Of a stretch of 64,000 nt of DNA, positions 18,608 through 27,022 are shown piece by piece (position 1 is the first letter of the stretch; each line of letters starts with the position of its first letter). The notes under the pieces were generated by a model. The model saw nothing but the letters and a program-made list of their open reading frames with translations. It had not been told where the DNA came from and ran no database searches. A program made the translations under genes and the position numbers. The stretch covers positions 62,001 through 126,000 of the forward strand of contig NZ_JAHSPG010000001.1 of the NCBI RefSeq assembly GCF_019130065.1. The letters run 5' to 3'. Origin of the DNA: Pinibacter aurantiacus. GTDB lineage: Bacteria > Bacteroidota > Bacteroidia > Chitinophagales > Chitinophagaceae.

Positions 18608-18635
18608 TTTGAAAAGACCAATAGTTGTATATTTG
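18608..18635 (+). promoter_or_regulatory. possible Bacteroidota-type promoter
   Basis: TATATTTG at 18628-18635 matches the TAnnTTTG -7 box, with TTTG at 18608-18611 upstream. The spacing (16 nt) is shorter than usual. It would leave a leader of about 140 nt before the gene at 18779. Confidence 0.35.
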
Positions 18636-18778
18636 ATTTTCAACCACAGTTTATAGGTTTTCCTTTTGTTTGTGGTTTTACTACTAACTATCCATCAATT
18701 CTCCCATTTAAATTCGGCATTTTTTAAAGCTTGCTTGTATTTTTTTAACTATTATAAAACGTTGAAAAACTAGTGCGT

Positions 18779-19045
18779 ATGTATTCGTATTCGTTATTAG
18801 AACCGGGGTGTTATTACATTATTCAGGAGAAAGAACTGGAGCCGTTAAAACTCATCAAAATAAATCTTGAGTCTGACCATTGCCATTTCATTTCACGTTA
18901 CGATGAAACGGAAGTGATGGAGTGGAAGAAAAAAGATGCACCTATTTTTGACATTATCGAGTTGTTGAGTGATGATAAAGTGAAAGCCTGGGAGAAGACT
19001 TATTTTAACCAGGATGCTTTTAACTATGAGGAAGATGAGGATTAG
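18779..19045 (+). CDS. small acidic protein, paralogue 1 (unknown function)
   Basis: An 88-residue cytoplasmic protein (MYSYSLLEPGCYYIIQEKE...). It is very acidic at the C-terminus (YEEDED) and has a central WKKKDAP motif. It aligns with the next gene over its length: Y-x2-L...YY-x-I, C-x-(F/L)-(I/L), W-KKK, and (D)-K-x2-(E). No known domain recognised. The ATG at 18779 is preferred over the GTG two codons earlier. It is followed by an AT-type repeat that separates the two paralogues. Confidence 0.55.
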   Translation: MYSYSLLEPGCYYIIQEKELEPLKLIKINLESDHCHFISRYDETEVMEWKKKDAPIFDIIELLSDDKVKAWEKTYFNQDAFNYEEDED

Positions 19046-19047
19046 GA

Positions 19048-19185
19048 AATTAATAATTAATAATTAAGAATTAATAGGTGTAACATACTTTTCGAGGTCG
19101 AGGCTTCTTGGGCGTTTGAATAATGAGTAGTTACATTTTTTAAGGCTGACTCCGTTGTTAATTATTAATTATTAATTGTTAATTA
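19048..19185. repeat. AT-type inverted repeat between the two small acidic genes
   Basis: Left arm 19048-19079 (after the TAG stop at 19043-19045) and right arm 19156-19185 are inverted AATTAAT-type arrays. The left inner edge reads AATTAATAGGTGT. Confidence 0.75.
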
Positions 19186-19229
19186 GATCCGTGTATAAAA
19201 ATTGATCATAACTTTAGTAAAATATTTTT

Positions 19230-19505
19230 ATGGCAACATACGCTGATCTTACGCTTGATACCTATTATCTTATCAAGGATTCACAGGAAGATGAAATAGA
19301 GCTGGTATGCGCTATTTTTGAAACAGAAAAATGTGTGCTTCTAAGAAGCTTTACGCCTGAACCAGAAGATTTCTGGAAAAAGAAATCAGATGTAATTGCT
19401 GAAGTCATAGAAGAGGTGGATGATGAAAAAATTAGTGAGTTTGAAAATATTTATGATGATGATCTGGAAGCAGAATTTGACGACGACATTTACTCCGAAG
19501 AATAA
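19230..19505 (+). CDS. small acidic protein, paralogue 2 (unknown function)
   Basis: A 91-residue, strongly acidic protein (MATYADLTLDTYYLIKDSQED..., ending in an Asp/Glu-rich tail). It shares YYLI, a central Cys followed by hydrophobics, and W-KKK with the gene at 18779. The two are a tandem duplication that has diverged. It is followed by a strong intrinsic terminator. Function unknown. Confidence 0.6.
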   Translation: MATYADLTLDTYYLIKDSQEDEIELVCAIFETEKCVLLRSFTPEPEDFWKKKSDVIAEVIEEVDDEKISEFENIYDDDLEAEFDDDIYSEE

Positions 19506-19526
19506 GTAATAACGACATTTTGAAAG

Positions 19527-19556
19527 TCCCGCTAAGTAATTGGCGGGATTTTTTTT
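19527..19556 (+). terminator. intrinsic terminator
   Basis: TCCCGC pairs with GCGGGA around a 10-nt loop and is followed by eight T. It ends the small acidic gene. Confidence 0.85.
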
Positions 19557-19562
19557 AAAAGT

Positions 19563-19655
19563 CAAGTTGTTAGTTATTGGTTGTTAGTTGTTAGACATCA
19601 ATGACAACTATTCAAAATTAAAGGCTAATAACTAACAACCAACAACTAACAACTT
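19563..19655. repeat. GTTGTTA-type inverted repeat
   Basis: Left arm 19563-19594 and right arm 19624-19655 are inverted (7-nt unit GTTGTTA), between the terminator and the YkgJ-like gene. Confidence 0.75.
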
Positions 19656-19684
19656 GCGCTACCTTTGCCGCTTAATACCAACGT

Positions 19685-20203
19685 TTGGCAAACTACACAA
19701 TTCATACTTCCCTATCTTTTATTGCAGCAGAAGCGGTCGCGAAAGAAACTGAAAATGATGCTTTCACTTCCTTTCTTAAAAATGCAGAGGACAGCAAACA
19801 GATCGACACGATTGTTCATGAATTGAATGACGAGATCAGTCCGGCGATAGATTGCACAACTTGCGGCAATTGCTGTAAGTCTTTGATGATAAATGTAACC
19901 GAGACTGAATTACAAAATCTTTCTGCAGCATTGCAGCAACCTGCAGATTCCACTAAAGAGAAATATCTTGAGCAGGGACTAGGCAACGAATATGTGATCA
20001 ATACAATTCCTTGTCATTTTCTGAGCAACAACAAATGCACTATCTACGAACATCGTTTCCAGGGATGCAGGGACTTCCCTCACCTTCACCAGGATAATTT
20101 TACAAGACGATTATTTTCAATGTTCATGCACTATGGCACTTGTCCGATCATTTACAATGTAATGGAGCAGTTGAAGAAGAGAACTGGATTTAGGAATGAC
20201 TGA
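19685..20203 (+). CDS. YkgJ-family cysteine cluster protein
   Basis: A 172-residue cytoplasmic protein with the cluster C57-x2-C60-x2-C63-C64 (CTTCGNCCKS) and later cysteines in NNKCTIYEHRFQGCRDFP. This is the YkgJ/Fe-S-oxidoreductase-like family thought to bind zinc or iron. The only usable start is TTG at 19685-19687, because an in-frame stop lies at 19673-19675 and the next Met is past the cysteine cluster. The TGA stop is part of a CTGAATAA-type repeat arm. Confidence 0.8.
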   Translation: MANYTIHTSLSFIAAEAVAKETENDAFTSFLKNAEDSKQIDTIVHELNDEISPAIDCTTCGNCCKSLMINVTETELQNLSAALQQPADSTKEKYLEQGLGNEYVINTIPCHFLSNNKCTIYEHRFQGCRDFPHLHQDNFTRRLFSMFMHYGTCPIIYNVMEQLKKRTGFRND

Positions 20204-20346
20204 ATAACTGATTAACTGAATAACTGAACTTGAAAATTAACCTTTCTTCAATTATTCGAAGATTCAATCATTCAGTTACTCAATTATTCAATGACTCAGT
20301 TATTCAGTTAATCAGTTATTCAGTTATTCAGTTATTCAATTATTTC
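20199..20346. repeat. CTGAATAA-type inverted repeat between convergent genes
   Basis: Left arm 20199-20230 supplies the stop of the YkgJ gene. Right arm 20261-20346 (longer, about ten units) supplies the TAA stop of the barrel gene at 20340-20342. The unit is 8 nt, so stops occur in all three frames of each arm read away from its gene. Confidence 0.85.
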
Positions 20347-21059
20347 AACGCGATCGATATGCCACCGCTCAAACCAAACTGATAGATGGTTGAATATGTT
20401 GATACGCCGGTTCCTACGCCGCCGGTTCCAAAGTAGATGCCTCCACCTGCGGCTTGCACAGCAGAAAGCAATTGCGCCTGGAAGAGAAATCCTATTTTAG
20501 ATTCTTTGTTTGGCTTTGCTTTCAGACCAAGCCGTAGTCCCCAGGCAAATTTTGAATAAGAACCGTCACCATCTTCATTATTTCCAAAAGCTGCACCAAG
20601 GCTTACGCCGTACCAGGCCATCAGCGTCTCACTTTTAATATAAGAATATCTTTTACCACCAAGCAGTATATAGTTAATGCCTGCACTGAATGTTTGTTTT
20701 GGTGTTACACCATAATTCTCAACATCTATGTGAGTGTCTTGTCTTACATAATATAACTCAAGACCGTACATTTTCTTTAAACCAAATTCAAGCCCTGCCT
20801 GCCATTGAAAGCCTCCGTTTACGTTTCCGTAAAATTTATCGGTAGAAACATTATCGCCAAACACATAACCACCAAGCACATTCAAGGATATTTTAGGTAC
20901 TGCTGCCGGAGGCGTTTGACGCGGCTGCACAGGTGCCGGATTAACATATTGTACAGTCGCTGGTGGCGGTTGCGTTGGAGGCGGTTGTGTAGGCGGGGGT
21001 GTCTGCGCATGAGCAAAGCTTAATGAGCAAGCGAGGAGTAAGGTTGCTATCTGTTTCAT
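20340..21059 (-). CDS. outer membrane beta-barrel protein with proline-rich linker
   Basis: A 239-residue exported protein from the ATG at 21057-21059 (MKQIATLLLACSLSFAHAQ). After the signal peptide comes a PPPTQ-repeat linker of about 30 residues, then a barrel (SLNVLGGYVFGDN... ending SGGISIALK). The upstream extension to 21182 is not signal-like. The linker could cross peptidoglycan or be a spacer. No specificity is assignable. Confidence 0.6.
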   Translation of the reverse strand: MKQIATLLLACSLSFAHAQTPPPTQPPPTQPPPATVQYVNPAPVQPRQTPPAAVPKISLNVLGGYVFGDNVSTDKFYGNVNGGFQWQAGLEFGLKKMYGLELYYVRQDTHIDVENYGVTPKQTFSAGINYILLGGKRYSYIKSETLMAWYGVSLGAAFGNNEDGDGSYSKFAWGLRLGLKAKPNKESKIGFLFQAQLLSAVQAAGGGIYFGTGGVGTGVSTYSTIYQFGLSGGISIALK

Positions 21060-21314
21060 AAAGATGATTTTGATAATAAATGCTGATTTGCATTCCTTAA
21101 CAGCCAAGAGTTTAAAATGTTGAAAATGATTCAACTTTCTTATCCGCATTTTACTGTTAAATCCCCCTCCATAAGCGAACAATTGTATGAGTAAGTGGTT
21201 ATAAAGTAAATACCAGCAATGGTGTTGAAACTATGTTTACTTAATCAAATACCTATCGAGTTCCTTCATACCCGTCTGCTACCCTCATTTTTGACATTAA
21301 AACACTAATTAAGT
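21060..21314. other. intergenic region between divergent envelope genes
   Basis: About 255 nt between the starts of the barrel gene and the DUF4136 lipoprotein gene. No repeat arm, hairpin or clear promoter box was recognised. Confidence 0.4.
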
Positions 21315-21971
21315 ATGCGAATCAAAAAAGCTTATCCGAAGGCTATTGCAGCCGTACTAATTCTCTCATCGACCTTTATGTTATCGGGTTGTTATCCTTC
21401 TGCACCTGATTACATTTCGGACTATGATCTGGTCTACACACAACAAGACAAAACCTACGATTTTTCAAAAGTAACAACCTATATGCTGCCTGATTCAGTA
21501 GAGCATATTGTCAACCCCGGAGATAAACCAGACCACACTTATGATCCCGTTATTCTTTCAGAATTAGAGAAACAACTTGATGCGTTGGGCTGGGAACGAT
21601 TGGATGAAAGTGGCGGTGAACCATCTGACGTAGTGGTGCTTCCTTCAGTAACTCATCAAAAACAAGGCGTGTGCCAGGCTTATTGCTGGTGGTGCTATTG
21701 GGGCTGGTGGCCAGGATGGGGATATTATCCTCCTGCATGGGATCCAAGCTGGGGCTGGTGGTATCCTTCAGATGTTGTATGCGCAACCTACAATACAGGA
21801 ACACTGATGGTAAATATGACAAATCCCAAAGCGCCGAAGGACAAACAGCTTCCTGTTGTTTGGATAGGCGTTCTCAATGGATTGCTTGAAGGCGGCACTG
21901 CCAATATCTCTTCAAGAATTCAAACAAACATTGATCAAATGTTTAAACAGTCACCTTATTTAAAACAATAA
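21315..21971 (+). CDS. DUF4136 domain-containing lipoprotein
   Basis: A 218-residue lipoprotein with lipobox C26 (FMLSGC). DUF4136 features include YDFSKVTTYMLPD, LEKQLDALGWER and a C-terminal RIQTNIDQMFKQSP helix. An unusual Trp/Gly/Tyr-rich stretch (about 124-150) contains ten tryptophans and two cysteines. Function unknown; probably membrane-anchored in the periplasm. The barrel gene 10 nt downstream is likely in the same transcript. Confidence 0.75.
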   Translation: MRIKKAYPKAIAAVLILSSTFMLSGCYPSAPDYISDYDLVYTQQDKTYDFSKVTTYMLPDSVEHIVNPGDKPDHTYDPVILSELEKQLDALGWERLDESGGEPSDVVVLPSVTHQKQGVCQAYCWWCYWGWWPGWGYYPPAWDPSWGWWYPSDVVCATYNTGTLMVNMTNPKAPKDKQLPVVWIGVLNGLLEGGTANISSRIQTNIDQMFKQSPYLKQ

Positions 21972-21981
21972 ACAAGACACC

Positions 21982-22575
21982 ATGAAATACCTTTTAACCA
22001 TAATAGCGGCATTAACTTTTTACACGGCATTACAAGCACAGCAAACGGCAGAGTTCAGCTACCAGGTATCATTTCCTACCGGCGACTTTAAGGATTTTGT
22101 AAGCAAAACAAGTTGGGTAGGATTTTCCGGTGCATATCGCCACAGACTTAAAAACCCGCAACTGTCTCTTGGCGGAGCATTCACATGGTTCTACTTCCAG
22201 GATAAAAAAGGCGTAGGAACATTTCCTACAGCGGAAGGAACTGTGCACGGCAATCGCAGCAACTATACTAATATTTATCAACTGGTGGCTTTGGTGCAGT
22301 ACGACTTTAAAAATCCAAAAGAAAGAGTGGTGCCTTATGTGAGAGTTGGTGTCGGTGGTGCTTACCAGGACCAACGTACTGATATTGGCTTATACATCGT
22401 TCAGTCTGATGGAGTGCAGTTTGCAGCCAATGCCGATTTAGGTGTGCGATTTAACAAAGACGAAAATCACGGCATTTTTATCGCAGCAACTTATAACACT
22501 TTGCCTGCGGCAAATGGCATGATCGCGACATCCTTTTTTGGAGTAAAACTTGGCATCAGCGGATGGGGACACTAG
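21982..22575 (+). CDS. outer membrane beta-barrel protein
   Basis: A 197-residue porin-family-like protein. The signal peptide MKYLLTIIAALTFYTALQA is followed by beta strands (FSYQVSFPTGDFKDF, VPYVRVGVGGAYQDQ, FFGVKLGISGWGH). It is probably cotranscribed with the upstream DUF4136 lipoprotein. Its stop TAG lies 3 nt before a repeat arm. Confidence 0.65.
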   Translation: MKYLLTIIAALTFYTALQAQQTAEFSYQVSFPTGDFKDFVSKTSWVGFSGAYRHRLKNPQLSLGGAFTWFYFQDKKGVGTFPTAEGTVHGNRSNYTNIYQLVALVQYDFKNPKERVVPYVRVGVGGAYQDQRTDIGLYIVQSDGVQFAANADLGVRFNKDENHGIFIAATYNTLPAANGMIATSFFGVKLGISGWGH

Positions 22576-22578
22576 ATG

Positions 22579-22731
22579 ATTTGAAAATTTGAGAATATGC
22601 TAATTTGAAAATGCATTATGTTCATCTCTCGAATTAATTTCATTCTTTCTTGAGGAGCAGACTGCTTTAAAACTACCAGTAAGCCGCACCTAAAGCATTT
22701 TCAAATTAGCATATTCTCAAATTTTCAAATT
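22579..22731. repeat. TTTGAAAA-type inverted repeat, nearly perfect arms
   Basis: Left arm 22579-22614 and right arm 22695-22731 match over about 35 nt with essentially no mismatch. The right inner edge reads CACCTAAAGCATTTTC, the junction shared with the TTGAAAA family. Confidence 0.85.
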
Positions 22732-22748
22732 CCAAGACTTGCATGTAG

Positions 22749-22779
22749 ATGTACCGGTGTAAACCATCGGTACATTTTT
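22749..22779 (+). terminator. hairpin followed by T-run
   Basis: ATGTACCG pairs with CGGTACAT (plus a weaker extension), followed by TTTTTCTC. It could terminate the upstream transcript before the PepSY-like gene. Confidence 0.5.
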
Positions 22780-22815
22780 CTCTATAACCATACTTTAAAT
22801 CTTAATTATTGTTTT

Positions 22816-23361
22816 ATGAAAAAGTCTCTATTGATTCTAATTGCCTCAGTTTCTTCACTCGGCATCTTTGCGCAGGATGATGTAGTGATCAAAGGGTCTG
22901 GTGCTACGCCTGTCACGGAGCAAATGGCTCCTAAAAAAGTTGTTGACAGTCTTCACCAAAGATTTCCTGATGCGAAGTCTGTTCAGTATTTCAAGGCCAA
23001 TCCTGCGAATGTGAAGAAATGGAACATTACGCATGACGACAATTTGCAAGCTGGTGAAAATATCGACCACTACACCATCAGTTTCAAACGCGACGACATG
23101 CAGTACTATGGCTTGTATGACGCAAATGGAAAACTGCTGGTATCCAGACTTGAGCAAAAAGATGCCGAACTTCCTGAAGCTGTAAAAGCATCCCTCAAAA
23201 AAGCAGGTGAAGGAAAAGGATACACTTTAGTAGACAAAACTTATTATAAAACCAGCAACTACGGCAATAACAAAGAATACTACGAAGTAACCGCCACCAA
23301 CGGCACGAAGAAGAAGAAAGTAATTGTTGCACCGGACGGCACGATTGTGAAAGTGAAATAG
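22816..23361 (+). CDS. PepSY-like domain protein, exported
   Basis: A 181-residue protein with a signal peptide (MKKSLLILIASVSSLGIFAQ). It contains two PepSY-like units with PKKVVDSLHQRFPDAKSVQYF and PEAVKASLKKAGEGK, each followed by an antiparallel hairpin. Such periplasmic proteins (DUF2874/PepSY_like) are of unknown or inhibitory function. The stop is followed directly by an AT-type repeat arm. Confidence 0.7.
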   Translation: MKKSLLILIASVSSLGIFAQDDVVIKGSGATPVTEQMAPKKVVDSLHQRFPDAKSVQYFKANPANVKKWNITHDDNLQAGENIDHYTISFKRDDMQYYGLYDANGKLLVSRLEQKDAELPEAVKASLKKAGEGKGYTLVDKTYYKTSNYGNNKEYYEVTATNGTKKKKVIVAPDGTIVKVK

Positions 23362-23500
23362 GAATTAAGAATTAATAATTAGTAATTAATATGGCCGCAT
23401 TCAATACTGAATGCGGCCATATTGCATATTAAACAAAAAGTATGATCGTGTTTTATTTGACCGCTACACCTATTAATTCTTAATTATTAATTATTAATTA
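23362..23500. repeat. AT-type inverted repeat enclosing a perfect hairpin
   Basis: Left arm 23362-23390 follows the PepSY stop; right arm 23470-23500 supplies the TAA stop of the eamA gene (23498-23500). Between them, 23391-23420 is a perfect 13-bp hairpin (ATGGCCGCATTCA) with a 4-nt loop. The right inner edge reads ACACCTATTAATT. Confidence 0.8.
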
Positions 23501-24469
23501 CTCAACGGCCATTTCCATTCTTCTCTTAACCGCCACTTTTCTCTCCTTCCTTGCTTTGGCTATATTGATAAGCAATACACTGGTTAAAATGATGGCAAGG
23601 CCAAGAATTTGAATCCAGCTCATTGGTTCGTTGTTGAAGAATACCCCCAGCAAGACTGCTACCACAGGGTTTACGTAACCATAGGTGCTTACCTGCGTAG
23701 CCGAACGAACCTGCAACAGCCATACGTATGCGCTATAGGCGATCAGTGAACCAAACACGATAAGATAACCTATCGACATCCATGCGCTTGTGCTTACCGT
23801 AGCGAATGAAAAGCTTTTTGTTTCGCCTGATAAAAATGCGAAAGGTAAAAATGCAATGCCTGCAGCAAACATTTGCCATGCAGTGTTTACAGTCGCAGGA
23901 TATGCTGAACTTTTTGCTTTAGAATACAATGAACCACCCGCCCAGCTCATTGATCCTACAATTAAAATGAGCAGTCCCAACACCTGCGCGCCGGTATTTG
24001 CAGACGACATTGACTCGGCAATGCGCTGAACAAACAACAGGATCACGCCGGCAAAACCAATAAACAAACCGGTCAGTGTTTCGCGGCTCCTGAAGTTTTC
24101 TGTCCAATGCGCTCTGTCAAGCAACACAAACCAAATAGGCACTGACGATACAAGTACCGCCACCAGCGAACTTGGCAATGTTTGTTCTGCCCAGATCACC
24201 GCACCGTTTCCTATCAGCAATAATAAAATACCACTGATGGCTGCATGCTTGATGAGTGTTGGATTCCAAACCTTTTCACCTTTTATAATGCACCAGATCA
24301 GCAATATGGATCCGGCAATTAAAAATCTTAATGCCCCCATAATAAAGGGAGGAAATTCTGCTACTGCCTTTTGTATAAAGAAATAAGTTGATCCCCACAC
24401 AATGTATACTGTCGCGAAGGCAAGAATCACCATTAGTGGTGACACTTTTTTAGATTGTTCGATGTTCAT
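23498..24469 (-). CDS. EamA-family (DMT) transporter
   Basis: A 323-residue permease with ten hydrophobic segments in two EamA halves. It opens with VYIVWGSTYFFIQKAVAEFPPF and has the second-half signature YGYVNPVVAVLLGVFFNNEP. It likely exports a small metabolite such as an amino acid. The Lrp/AsnC regulator 7 nt upstream on the same strand makes amino-acid export under Lrp control the best guess. The stop codon is the first triplet of an AT-type repeat arm. Confidence 0.8.
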   Translation of the reverse strand: MNIEQSKKVSPLMVILAFATVYIVWGSTYFFIQKAVAEFPPFIMGALRFLIAGSILLIWCIIKGEKVWNPTLIKHAAISGILLLLIGNGAVIWAEQTLPSSLVAVLVSSVPIWFVLLDRAHWTENFRSRETLTGLFIGFAGVILLFVQRIAESMSSANTGAQVLGLLILIVGSMSWAGGSLYSKAKSSAYPATVNTAWQMFAAGIAFLPFAFLSGETKSFSFATVSTSAWMSIGYLIVFGSLIAYSAYVWLLQVRSATQVSTYGYVNPVVAVLLGVFFNNEPMSWIQILGLAIILTSVLLINIAKARKERKVAVKRRMEMAVE

Positions 24470-24476
24470 AATGTTG

Positions 24477-24947
24477 TTACTTTTCAGGGATGATAATCTG
24501 TTGCTGCTCTTTCACTGTTTCAAGTACAATCGTTGTTTTCGTAGAGGAGACTTCAGGTATCTTTCGCAATTCATCACGCATGAGGCGCATAAGCGAAGCG
24601 GAGTCAGCGGTTCTTACCTTAATTAAAAAACAATCTTCACCTGCAATGTGATGTACTTCCTGCACTTCCGGAAGTGCAGCGAGCAAAGTTGCAGCGTTGG
24701 TACTGCATGCAAATCCAACGGAGGTACGAATGAAAATAAATGCGAGCATCGTTTGCTTTACGGCCAAAGGATCAATTTGGGTGGTGTACCCTTTAATTAC
24801 CTCCTTTTGCTCCAGCTTGCGAACTCTTTCCAAAACGGCAGAAGGCGCCATCTTCACTTCTTTAGCAAGATCCGCATTGGAGATCTTAGCATTCGCCTGA
24901 ATAATATTCAGGATCTGCAGATCAATCTTGTCTAAAGTGATTTCCAT
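24477..24947 (-). CDS. Lrp/AsnC-family transcriptional regulator
   Basis: A 156-residue protein. The N-terminal winged helix-turn-helix (LDKIDLQILNIIQANAKISNADLAKEVKMAPSAVLERVRKLE is the classic layout, about residues 4-46) is followed by an RAM/ligand-binding ferredoxin-like domain (VQEVHHIAGEDCFLIKVR). It probably senses an amino acid and controls the adjacent EamA exporter with which it forms an operon. Confidence 0.88.
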   Translation of the reverse strand: MEITLDKIDLQILNIIQANAKISNADLAKEVKMAPSAVLERVRKLEQKEVIKGYTTQIDPLAVKQTMLAFIFIRTSVGFACSTNAATLLAALPEVQEVHHIAGEDCFLIKVRTADSASLMRLMRDELRKIPEVSSTKTTIVLETVKEQQQIIIPEK

Positions 24948-25205
24948 TTCGACTAATTTTCTGTAAATCTAAAATCATTTAGAATTAAATTCAAGAAAAA
25001 TTTGTAAAAACGAATATAATTCTGAAAAGAAGAACCGCCGGAGGCAAATTGTCTGGCACCGGTGAGTTTTAGCCTCGGGATTTTTTATAAAAATAAAGGA
25101 GCGTTTTGGGCTGAAATGTCCATGAGATGCGTGTTTGGAGGATTTTATTCTTATGGCCGAATAAAATTCGGCGGAAATCTTGATTTCTTTTGGCTAGCAC
25201 TTCCC
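24948..25205. other. intergenic region upstream of lrp
   Basis: About 258 nt between the lrp start and the 47-nt tandem array. It is AT-rich near lrp and should hold the lrp promoter. No convincing gene was seen. Confidence 0.35.
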
Positions 25206-25374
25206 GTACAGACAAGGCAATGCCTTGTCTCTTTTGCACAATTACACTGCTGGTACAGACAAGGCATTGCCTTGTCTCTTTTGCACAATTACACTGCTGG
25301 TACAGACAAGGCATTGCCTTGTCTCTTTGCGCAATTACACTGCGGGCGCAGACAAGGCAATGCCTTGTCTCTAC
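25206..25374. repeat. tandem array: four copies of a 47-nt unit carrying an ACAGACAAGGCA palindrome
   Basis: Copies start at 25206, 25253, 25300 and 25347, exactly 47 nt apart. Each has a ~25-nt palindrome (ACAGACAAGGCA and its reverse) plus a ~22-nt near-identical spacer (TTTTGCACAATTACACTGC). The last copy ends CTCTAC, and the complement of CTA there is the TAG stop of folP. The spacers are identical in kind, so it is not a CRISPR array. Confidence 0.9.
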
Positions 25375-26201
25375 TGCGAATTAATTGCGCCTACCAACTT
25401 CACTGCTTCGACCGCTTCCCTCACATCGTGAACCCGCAAAATACTTGCCCCGTTCATAAGACTCACGGTGTTTAAAACGGTGGTTCCGTTCAACGCTTCT
25501 TCGGCTGTCGTTCCGAGTGTCCGATATATCATTCCTTTTCTTGAAAGACCGATCAGCAAAGGCTTTTCGAGCATTTTCAAAACTGAAAGATTTTTAAGGA
25601 TTTCGAAATTGTGCGCAAATGTTTTGGCGAAGCCCAGACCGGGATCAACAATAATATCGTGAATGCCATTTTTCTTGCAGAGGTCAATTCTTTCAATAAA
25701 AAAATCAAGCACTTCCCTCGTCACGTTTTCATAGTGCGCAAACTCGTGCATGTTTTGTGGCGTACCCCTCATGTGCATGCAGATATACGGAACTTTCAAT
25801 TTGCCAACAGTAGACAGCATGTCTTCATCAAGCGTCCCCCCGCTGACATCGTTTATAATACATGCGCCGTTTTCCACCGTTTCTTTTGCCACTTTACTAT
25901 AAAAAGTATCCACAGAAATAAACGCTTCCGGAAAGTGCTCATGAAGCGTTTTTACCGGCTCCACCACCCTTTGCAACTCCTCTTCTGCCGTAATCAAATC
26001 GCTACCGGGACGCGTGCTTTGCCCGCCAATGTCAAGAATGGCGGCACCTTCGAGCAACATCTTTTCTGCCTGCCGCAACATTCCGTCCACCTGTTGCTGG
26101 CGGCTACCTGTAAAAAATGAATCCGGCGTTATATTAATTATGCCCATTACCAAAGGCCTGTTTATTTCTAAAATCCGCCCTTTGCAATTGAGTGTGTACA
26201 T
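25371..26201 (-). CDS. folP: dihydropteroate synthase
   Basis: A 276-residue folate enzyme joining para-aminobenzoate to 6-hydroxymethyl-dihydropterin diphosphate. Signatures: MGIINITPDSFF, DIGGQSTRPGSD, INDVSGG, DPGLGFAKT, LIGLSRKGMI and ILRVHDV. It is complete. The TAG stop is contributed by the edge of the 47-nt tandem array, so the native 3' end may have been replaced by the repeat. It lies divergent to the DUF1599 gene. Confidence 0.95.
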   Translation of the reverse strand: MYTLNCKGRILEINRPLVMGIINITPDSFFTGSRQQQVDGMLRQAEKMLLEGAAILDIGGQSTRPGSDLITAEEELQRVVEPVKTLHEHFPEAFISVDTFYSKVAKETVENGACIINDVSGGTLDEDMLSTVGKLKVPYICMHMRGTPQNMHEFAHYENVTREVLDFFIERIDLCKKNGIHDIIVDPGLGFAKTFAHNFEILKNLSVLKMLEKPLLIGLSRKGMIYRTLGTTAEEALNGTTVLNTVSLMNGASILRVHDVREAVEAVKLVGAINSQ

Positions 26202-26229
26202 TGTATTATTTTTGGCAAAATAAGGGAAG

Positions 26230-26296
26230 ATCGTGAAACGTCAATCGTGAATTCACCAGAAGGGCATTATTCACGTTTCACCATTCACGATTACCC
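26230..26296. repeat. CGTGAA-type inverted repeat
   Basis: Arms 26230-26253 and 26269-26296 are inverted, built from ATCGTGAA-like units with a short loop. It lies between the divergent starts of folP and the DUF1599 gene. Confidence 0.65.
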
Positions 26297-26337
26297 GCCA
26301 GCGATTTACAATTTATCAAAAACGTTCATTACCGTTC

Positions 26338-26889
26338 ATGGCAAATACTATTCAGCAGTACGATCAGGCAGTTAACAGTTGCAAGGAGATATTTATTAAA
26401 AAGACAAAGGACTATGGCACTTCATGGCGCGTGCTGCGTACCATTTCTATTGTTGACCAGATATTCATCAAGGCGAAGCGCATTCGCACCATCCAGGAAA
26501 ACAAACAACAAAAGATAGACGATAATATTCAATCTGAATTTATGGGTATTCTCAACTATGGCGTTATTGGCCTTATTCAGCTGGATAAGAAAAATGACGA
26601 AATAGATGAAATACCTGCAGATGTGGTAGAGAAGCTTTACGGCGAAAAAATTGATGCGGCAAAATCGCTCATGCAAAATAAAAATCACGATTACGGCGAA
26701 GCATGGCGCGACATGAGCCAGGAAAGCTTCACCGATCTTATACTGACCAAACTCTTACGCATCAAACAGATCTTACTGAACGAAGGCAAAACCCTTATCA
26801 GTGAAGGCATTGACGCAAATTACTTTGACATCATCAATTACGCAGCTTTTGCACTGATATTGATCGGCGAAGGCAAGCACGGTAAATAA
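26338..26889 (+). CDS. DUF1599 domain-containing protein
   Basis: A 183-residue cytoplasmic helical protein with two similar halves: KTKDYGTSWRVLR near the start and KNHDYGEAWRDMS in the middle, each followed by an IL-rich helix with ILNYG or IINYA. This is the DUF1599 (nucleotide modification associated) pattern. Biochemical role not established. In Bacteroidota it is often near folP and the DoxX-type gene, as here. The TAA stop begins a TTGAAAA-type repeat. Confidence 0.8.
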   Translation: MANTIQQYDQAVNSCKEIFIKKTKDYGTSWRVLRTISIVDQIFIKAKRIRTIQENKQQKIDDNIQSEFMGILNYGVIGLIQLDKKNDEIDEIPADVVEKLYGEKIDAAKSLMQNKNHDYGEAWRDMSQESFTDLILTKLLRIKQILLNEGKTLISEGIDANYFDIINYAAFALILIGEGKHGK

Positions 26890-26997
26890 TTGAAAATTGA
26901 AAGTTGAAAATTGAAAATGAACCTAAAAACATTTGGCCCACTATAACGATGTAACACACAAAGCATTTTCAACTTTCAATTTTCAATTTTCAATTAA
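26888..26997. repeat. TTGAAAA-type inverted repeat
   Basis: Left arm 26888-26919 includes the end of the DUF1599 stop. Right arm 26964-26997 is inverted. The right inner edge reads ACACACAAAGCATTTTC. Confidence 0.8.
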
Positions 26998-27022
26998 CTT
27001 CTAACTTCCTGAATTAAACAAC

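Noticed and set aside
18608-18635. Confident promoter call
   Set aside because: The spacing between boxes is short, so it is listed only as possible.
25206-25374. CRISPR-like regular spacing
   Set aside because: The period is exact but the spacers are near-identical and each repeat is a palindrome of a family found alone elsewhere; it is a plain tandem array.
25062-25475. Plus-strand reading frame of 137 codons over the 47-nt array
   Set aside because: It is mostly translated repeat, has alternative versions in all frames, and overlaps the real folP gene on the other strand.
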